A stretch of 64,000 nucleotides of DNA. Source: Paenibacillus agri. Lineage in GTDB: Bacteria > Bacillota > Bacilli > Paenibacillales > Paenibacillaceae. Positions within the stretch are counted from its first letter, which is position 1; each line of letters opens with the position of its first letter. The translations under genes and the position numbers were made by a program. The notes under the pieces are model-generated. The model had not been told where the DNA came from, made no database searches, and worked only from the letters and a program-made list of their open reading frames with translations. The DNA is taken from contig NZ_JABWCS010000216.1 of the NCBI RefSeq assembly GCF_013359945.1, positions 161,748 to 225,747 on the forward strand, read 5' to 3'. Positions 59,622-64,000 of the stretch are shown in pieces.

Positions 59622-60560
59622 CTACTTCAGATCCAGACAGAATCGAATCTCCTCTTGCATTGCGGTAAAGCCCAGCGACTCATACAATTTCAGTGCGGAG
59701 GGGTTGCTGGTTAACACCATCAACCGGACCGAGGACAATCCTTGGGACCCGGAATACTTCATCGCTTGCGTCAGCAAATATTTGGCCACTCCCCGCTTTC
59801 GCCACGGCTCGCGTACAAACACATCTTCAATGTATCCGTAATTATCCTCACGCCACACCATCAGACTGGCTATGATGGTCTCCCCTTCACGGACCACCAG
59901 CGCCGTCCACAGATCATTACGCTTGTATTCAGCTAATCTGTTGCTGCCTAGTGGCGTATCGGGCCATATCTCGGCCTCCAGCGTCAAATAATCCTCTTCC
60001 TCCTGTACTGTCGCCATCTGCCAGTGCTTCATTTCCAGCCCTACCGGCAGCGTCAATTCGGGCAGCGGAAATCCCAAATCGCGGTTCATGCTGAACAGGC
60101 TGTTCAGATGGCGAAAGCTGTGCCGTTCTTTGAAAAATTGATTATTGGCTACCTCTCCGTAATCATTACCCACACACAAGAGCGTCGAATATCCGGAAGG
60201 CAGTGTCTCCTTCAGTTCCAGTGCCCTGGCATACAGCTGCATGTAGAGATGATCCATCAATTCAAAATCATGTTCCCATTCCGGCACAGCCTTAAGGTTC
60301 ATGTAGATCGAATGGCGCGCTTCTGACAGACTTCCGGGCGGCACCATGTTAATAATGCTCACCTGTCCCTTGGCAATCATCACACCTTGCTTGAACGCAC
60401 AGAACACATTGCCCCAATTCGCCGGATCCCCAACCCACCAGAAGACAGCATGTTCCCTTGCCGTTACAGAGCGGAACAACCCTTCCAGCAGCGGCATATC
60501 TGCTTCCTGAAAATTACGGATCTCAACATCATACAAACGATCGGTAGATAAATGACTCAA
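59622..60560 (-). CDS. GNAT family N-acetyltransferase
   Basis: This is a 312-residue acetyltransferase. The C-terminal GNAT domain has the acetyl-CoA motif VFVREPWRKRGVAKYLLTQA (about 245-265) and the closing TSNPSALKLYESLGF. The N-terminal half is a second, degenerate GNAT-like region, a common two-domain layout. The start is the TTG at 60560, since AAAGGAG lies seven bases before it; the frame opens eight codons earlier at an ATG that would overlap this site. Substrate unknown. Monocistronic. Confidence 0.85.
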   Translation of the reverse strand: MSHLSTDRLYDVEIRNFQEADMPLLEGLFRSVTAREHAVFWWVGDPANWGNVFCAFKQGVMIAKGQVSIINMVPPGSLSEARHSIYMNLKAVPEWEHDFELMDHLYMQLYARALELKETLPSGYSTLLCVGNDYGEVANNQFFKERHSFRHLNSLFSMNRDLGFPLPELTLPVGLEMKHWQMATVQEEEDYLTLEAEIWPDTPLGSNRLAEYKRNDLWTALVVREGETIIASLMVWREDNYGYIEDVFVREPWRKRGVAKYLLTQAMKYSGSQGLSSVRLMVLTSNPSALKLYESLGFTAMQEEIRFCLDLK

Positions 60561-60706
60561 ATAAGTAGCTCCTTTGCCAGTCATGATAAATGCATGAATT
60601 CATCATAAACCACACTGACCTGCACAGAAGCATAATCTTTATTTAAAACCAAATATTACCTGAAAGCTGCTGAAATAATCGACGTTCAGACCGTGTTCGA
60701 CGCTAA

Positions 60707-61801
60707 TTAATACAAGGTGCTAGTTGATTGTTGAGTGTATGGGAGAATCTCATCTGTTCTGCCTTCTTGAACCTTATTCGCCCAAGCCGGATCACTAATT
60801 AGCGCTCTACCCACAGCGACAAGATCAAATTCCTCTCGCTCCAGGCGTTCCAGCAGACGCTCCAGATTATCCTCATCACTCTTCTCCTTATCCGGGATCA
60901 GGAAGTCACTGTCGAGACCTACAGAACCTACAGTGATGGTCGGCTTGCCTGTGATTTTCTTCGTCCATCCCGCCAGGTTCAGTTCAGAGCCTTCGAACTC
61001 TGGCAGCCAGAAACGGCGTGTCGAGCAGTGGAAAATATCAACACCAGCCTGTACCAGCGGGGCCAGGAAGCGCTCAAGCTCCTCTGGCGTTTCCACCAGT
61101 TTGGCAGAATAATTGCCCGCTTTCCACTGCGAGAAGCGCAGCACAATTGGGAAATCCGGGCCTACTGCGCGGCGGCAAGCCTCAATAACCTCTACCGCAA
61201 ACGTTGTGCGGCCTACTAGATCGCCGCCGTAGCGGTCGGTGCGCTTGTTGGTCCGCTCCCAGAAGAATTGGTCGATCAGATAGCCGTGTGCCCCGTGTAG
61301 CTCAATCCCGTCAAAGCCAGCTGCCTTGGCGTCAGCAGCAGCTTGAGCGAAAGCGGCTACCAAACCTTCGATCTCAGCTGTGGTTAGCGGCTCTGTAACC
61401 TGCTCTCCAGCCAGATTAAGGCCTGACGGTCCTACCGGCAGGGCCTCAGGGTTCGGCAGCGCGCCAATCTTGCGTTCCAAGCCGACATGCCAGAGCTGCG
61501 GGATGATCTTGCCGCCAGCTGAATGAACTTCAGCAGCAACCTTTGCCCAGCCCTTGAGTGCTGCTTCTCCATGGAAGTTGGGGATACGCGGACTGCTGAC
61601 AGCAGACGGATGATTAATCGCCGTTCCTTCAGTAACGATCAGACCGACTCCGCCCTCTGCCCGCCGACGGTAGTACGCCGCAACATCTTCACCTGGAATT
61701 CCGTCCGGCGAGAACGCTCTAGTCATCGGTGCCATTACAATTCGGTTAGCCAGCTTCAGGTTGCCTGCTGTAACAGGTTCAAACAATAATTTAGTAGTCA
61801 T
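60707..61801 (-). CDS. Old Yellow Enzyme family alkene reductase
   Basis: This FMN enzyme reduces activated C=C bonds and nitro compounds with NAD(P)H, often in electrophile detoxification. It is an (alpha/beta)8 barrel. Family marks are MAPMTRAFSPDGIPG (residues 25-39), the substrate-binding pair in HGAHGYLIDQFF near 170, TDRYGGD, and a C-terminal VGRALISDPAW. The start is the ATG at 61801, with GGAGG six bases upstream; the open frame is 14 codons longer. An upstream promoter (61844-61872) and palindrome (61893-61910) suggest regulation by a thiol-sensing repressor. Confidence 0.92.
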   Translation of the reverse strand: MTTKLLFEPVTAGNLKLANRIVMAPMTRAFSPDGIPGEDVAAYYRRRAEGGVGLIVTEGTAINHPSAVSSPRIPNFHGEAALKGWAKVAAEVHSAGGKIIPQLWHVGLERKIGALPNPEALPVGPSGLNLAGEQVTEPLTTAEIEGLVAAFAQAAADAKAAGFDGIELHGAHGYLIDQFFWERTNKRTDRYGGDLVGRTTFAVEVIEACRRAVGPDFPIVLRFSQWKAGNYSAKLVETPEELERFLAPLVQAGVDIFHCSTRRFWLPEFEGSELNLAGWTKKITGKPTITVGSVGLDSDFLIPDKEKSDEDNLERLLERLEREEFDLVAVGRALISDPAWANKVQEGRTDEILPYTQQSTSTLY

Positions 61802-61843
61802 GAGTAACCTCCATATATTAATGTAATTACTTTTCGTAAGCAT

Positions 61844-61872
61844 ATTATCGCGCGATTTAGAACAAATTGCAA
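61844..61872 (-). promoter_or_regulatory. Promoter of the alkene reductase gene
   Basis: On the minus strand TTGCAA and GATAAT are separated by 17 bases. Confidence 0.6.
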
Positions 61873-61892
61873 ATTATCCGTTATAACCTACC

Positions 61893-61910
61893 GAATTACT
61901 AAGGTAATTC
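61893..61910. promoter_or_regulatory. Palindrome upstream of the alkene reductase promoter
   Basis: GAATTAC-TAAG-GTAATTC. Candidate operator of an HxlR/MarR-type repressor. Confidence 0.5.
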
Positions 61911-61928
61911 AAAGTGAATGCTCAAATC

Positions 61929-61972
61929 AAAAGCCGGGCAACGCAGCTTCCCTCTGCAGATGCCCGGCTTTG
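61929..61972. terminator. Terminator of the rhamnulose aldolase gene
   Basis: AAAGCCGGGCA pairs with TGCCCGGCTTT, with an inner GCAG/CTGC stem. Confidence 0.75.
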
Positions 61973-62040
61973 CCGGATAACTTATTTTATCGTAAAAGTC
62001 CTGGTTTCATTCTATTGGAACGGGAAGATCTGTCTTCGTT

Positions 62041-62886
62041 CTAAACGTTCAGAATCCCTGGTTTCGGCACTTGACCGAAATCCTTGGCAAGATCAGCCAG
62101 CTGCTGATCGGTAATTCTCTGCCTGATTTCCCTGCCACCGATGAGGTTGTACACCGCTGCGGCTTTTTCAACCGTTTCAATCAATCCAAAGGCCGTATCC
62201 ATTGTTGATCCTGTGCCGAATATGCCATGGTGCGGCCAGATGACAACACGGTGATCCTTCATTTTCTTCGCCGTTTCACGTCCAATTTCGCTGCTCCCTG
62301 GTACCATCCAAGGAATAACACTCACACCGTCAGGGAACACAACAATACATTCGGTACACATTTCCCATAAAGTCTTAGTGAATTTGCGTTCATCCAAATC
62401 ATGAGTGAACGTCATGGCGATCACATTCGTGGCATGGGTGTGAAGGACGACACGGTGACCTGGATCAACCTTTAACCTTTCGATATGGCTCATAAAATGC
62501 GAGGCCAGTTCACTGGTCGGCACAGCCTCATCCCGCAGCCCCCATAAAATTTCGACACTGTTGCCATCCGTACTTACACGCAATACGCCAAGACAGGCTT
62601 CCGGGTCCTTGATTACATTTCTGAAGAATTTCCCCGAGCCGGTCACGATAAAATAACGACCTGCCAGCTCCTGTACCGGAAAGGTGAGCGGAATGGTGCG
62701 CAAGGGTTCGACGATATTGATATATTTTCCAACTTCTTCTTCATCCAGCAGGTAGCTGATATTCCCACCGTTCAGCTCATCCCAGCCGAGCTTCCACATA
62801 TGATGGGTAATCTCTGTCATTTCATTGATAAATGGAGCTTCGGCACTAGCAATATATCCGTTATTTCTAATCATAGATGTGCTCAT
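62041..62886 (-). CDS. rhaD: Rhamnulose-1-phosphate aldolase
   Basis: This class II aldolase cleaves L-rhamnulose 1-phosphate to dihydroxyacetone phosphate and L-lactaldehyde. It shows the zinc ligands HTHATN (about 149-154) and the later His in WPHHGIFGTGS (about 218-228). GNISYLLDEE near residue 41 and TGSGKFFRN near 82 bind phosphate. It has 281 aa, typical for RhaD. No other rhamnose catabolic gene lies in the window; the divergent DeoR regulator is probably its controller. More genes may follow beyond the window edge on the other side of the intron. Confidence 0.92.
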   Translation of the reverse strand: MSTSMIRNNGYIASAEAPFINEMTEITHHMWKLGWDELNGGNISYLLDEEEVGKYINIVEPLRTIPLTFPVQELAGRYFIVTGSGKFFRNVIKDPEACLGVLRVSTDGNSVEILWGLRDEAVPTSELASHFMSHIERLKVDPGHRVVLHTHATNVIAMTFTHDLDERKFTKTLWEMCTECIVVFPDGVSVIPWMVPGSSEIGRETAKKMKDHRVVIWPHHGIFGTGSTMDTAFGLIETVEKAAAVYNLIGGREIRQRITDQQLADLAKDFGQVPKPGILNV

Positions 62887-62948
62887 CCTTGTTTCTCTCC
62901 TTCTTCGTCCTTTAATGATTTAATCGTATGTGCACGATTCTTTATTGT

Positions 62949-62974
62949 CAACAAATTAAATATTAATTGTGTTG
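62949..62974. promoter_or_regulatory. Imperfect palindrome between rhaD and the DeoR gene
   Basis: CAACA-A-ATTAA-ATA-TTAAT-TG-TGTTG lies in the 216-base divergent promoter region. Candidate operator of the DeoR-type repressor. Confidence 0.45.
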
Positions 62975-63102
62975 TTTATATTTGTTTTTAGTGATTTTCA
63001 GGCAATGCGTACGGTAATTAGCAAGCTATTCTTCTTCGTTTGTTGCAAAACACAGAATATCCCCCTATCATAAATAACTATACTGTTGAAAAGGTGATTA
63101 TT

Positions 63103-63858
63103 ATGCTGGCAGCCGAACGACGCAAAAAAATCATTGATCTCGTCCATCAGGACAAGCGTGTCCTGGTCTCGGATTTAAGCCGAATGTTTGAGGTCACGGA
63201 AGAGACAATCCGCAGGGATCTGGAGAAGCTGGAGAAGGACGGTATCGTGAGCCGCACTTATGGGGGCGCGATGCTGAACCGTCATACGAATGAAGATTTG
63301 CCTTTTGTCACCCGGAATGCCCTGAACACAGAAATCAAGCGAAGCATCGCTCTGAAGGCACTCGATCTTATTAACGACGGCGACACGCTGATGGTAGACC
63401 CCAGTTCTACCGCCTTTGAATTTCTGAAACTGCTCGAGACGAAAAGCAATCTGACCATCATTACGAACTCGGTTAATATTCTGCATGATTTCGCTAATTC
63501 GGGGATGAACATTATCTCCACCGGAGGGTCACTACGTTATCGCTCGCTCTCGCTGGTCGGTCCTGTCGCTCACGACACCATCCAGCGCTACAATGTGGAT
63601 ACAGCTGTAATCAGCTGCAAAGCCATCGATCTTGACAAAGGTGTTACCGACTCTAACGAACCGGAATGCGAGCTGAAGAAATACATGCTGCGCCAGGCCG
63701 ACAAAGTTGTTTTGCTTGCGGATCACACCAAATTTGACAAAACCGCCTTCTCGAAGCTCATCGAGTTAAGTAACATCGACTATCTGATCACAGACCGCAG
63801 ACCATCGGAAGCATGGCTGGAACGTCTATCCAGAGATAATATCGAACTGCTGTATTAG
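63103..63858 (+). CDS. DeoR family transcriptional regulator
   Basis: This is a 251-residue sugar-metabolism repressor. An N-terminal winged helix (RRKKIIDLVHQDKRVLVSDL, recognition helix VTEETIRRDLEKLE) is followed by the DeoR sensor domain of the ISOCOT fold, which binds phosphorylated sugars (INDGDTLMVDPSSTAFEFLK and the C-terminal VVLLADHTKFDK). The start is the ATG at 63103 behind AAAAGGTGAT; the frame extends 21 codons further. Divergent from rhaD, so it probably represses rhamnose genes until L-rhamnulose 1-phosphate accumulates. Confidence 0.9.
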   Translation: MLAAERRKKIIDLVHQDKRVLVSDLSRMFEVTEETIRRDLEKLEKDGIVSRTYGGAMLNRHTNEDLPFVTRNALNTEIKRSIALKALDLINDGDTLMVDPSSTAFEFLKLLETKSNLTIITNSVNILHDFANSGMNIISTGGSLRYRSLSLVGPVAHDTIQRYNVDTAVISCKAIDLDKGVTDSNEPECELKKYMLRQADKVVLLADHTKFDKTAFSKLIELSNIDYLITDRRPSEAWLERLSRDNIELLY

Positions 63859-63865
63859 TAATCGA

Positions 63866-64000
63866 GTAGGAGGGGGCGGTAAACCCCCGTCCTCTCACAC
63901 CACCGTACATGCGGGTCCGCATACGGCGGTTCCAAAAGGTTAACAAAGCTCTAAGTAACGTGAAAGCAAACTTTTCAGCCCTTTCGCTTCCCAATAGGAA
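63866..64000 (-). mobile_element. 3' end of a group II intron (window edge)
   Basis: Read on the minus strand, a domain-V-like hairpin (63932-63899; GAACCGCCGTATGCG, GACC loop, CGCATGTACGGTGGT) is followed by a domain VI-like hairpin (GAGGACGGGGG, loop, GCCCCCTCCT) and an AC end at 63866. Upstream of domain V is the end of a reverse-transcriptase frame. The intron lies seven bases beyond the DeoR stop, oriented against that gene. The rest is outside the window. Confidence 0.8.
63940..64000 (-). CDS. C-terminus of the group II intron reverse transcriptase/maturase (partial)
   Basis: The last codons read YWEAKGLKSLLSRYLELC and stop at TAA (63942-63940). This ending is typical of group II intron-encoded proteins, placed just before domain V. 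Only about 19 codons are in the window. Confidence 0.7.
   Translation of the reverse strand, partial: SYWEAKGLKSLLSRYLELC

Overview
The window looks like chromosomal DNA of an endospore-forming, bacillithiol-using Firmicute, most likely a Paenibacillus. The evidence is spore genes (CotE-like and CotD-like coat proteins, a BclA-like collagen protein), a YpdA-type bacillithiol disulfide reductase, a MiaB-RicA gene pair, canonical AGGAGG ribosome binding sites and moderate GC. No rRNA, tRNA or CRISPR array was seen. Most genes lie on the minus strand.

Layout. 0.5-3 kb: an ATP-grasp-free COOH.NH2 ligase (amidoligase) downstream of a CotE-like coat gene. 3-9 kb: HD-GYP protein, aromatic-acid exporter-like membrane protein, and an SsuABC/TauABC-type ABC importer. 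9-18 kb: housekeeping singles (azoreductase, RsgA, HAD phosphatase, aldo-keto reductase, ArsR regulator, YpdA, DUF441). 18-23 kb: intergenic repeats, an ECF sigma/anti-sigma pair and an ABC exporter. 23.6-28 kb: a heterodimeric BmrCD-like drug exporter preceded by a leader peptide and an attenuator-type terminator. 28.6-30.3 kb: a membrane protein / Xre regulator / alcohol dehydrogenase operon. 30.4-33.2 kb: an AT-rich accessory patch with the broken end of an RHS polymorphic toxin, its probable immunity gene and other fragments. 33.2-39 kb: a HEPN-like/methyltransferase pair, a small ABC exporter with a coupled 51-codon ORF, a Cys-rich copper-binding-type protein, a CobW GTPase, a CotD-like protein and an SRPBCC protein. 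39.7-44.6 kb: a SHAEG-repeat peptidase-G2 protein, a lipoprotein, a MarR regulator and a run of small immunity-like genes. 44.7-48.2 kb: a two-gene 2-oxoacid:ferredoxin oxidoreductase. 48.5-51.1 kb: an amino acid permease and an anti-sigma pseudogene. 51.2-54 kb: NAD salvage (pncB, pncA, Nudix/wHTH). 54.1-56.2 kb: ricA and miaB. 56.5-59.5 kb: a collagen-like protein and a facing cluster that shares its N-terminal domain. 59.6-64 kb: GNAT, Old Yellow Enzyme, rhamnulose-1-phosphate aldolase with a divergent DeoR regulator, and the 3' end of a group II intron running off the right edge.

The most unusual non-coding material is a set of modular intergenic repeats. One is a roughly 200-bp stem-loop element in three copies whose stem shows a compensatory base change. 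Two others are four-box palindromic families. Several of these loci end in the same AT-rich tail. In B. subtilis miaB, ricA, cotE and mutS are adjacent; here about 51 kb of mostly accessory DNA lies between ricA and the CotE-like gene, all in the same orientation.
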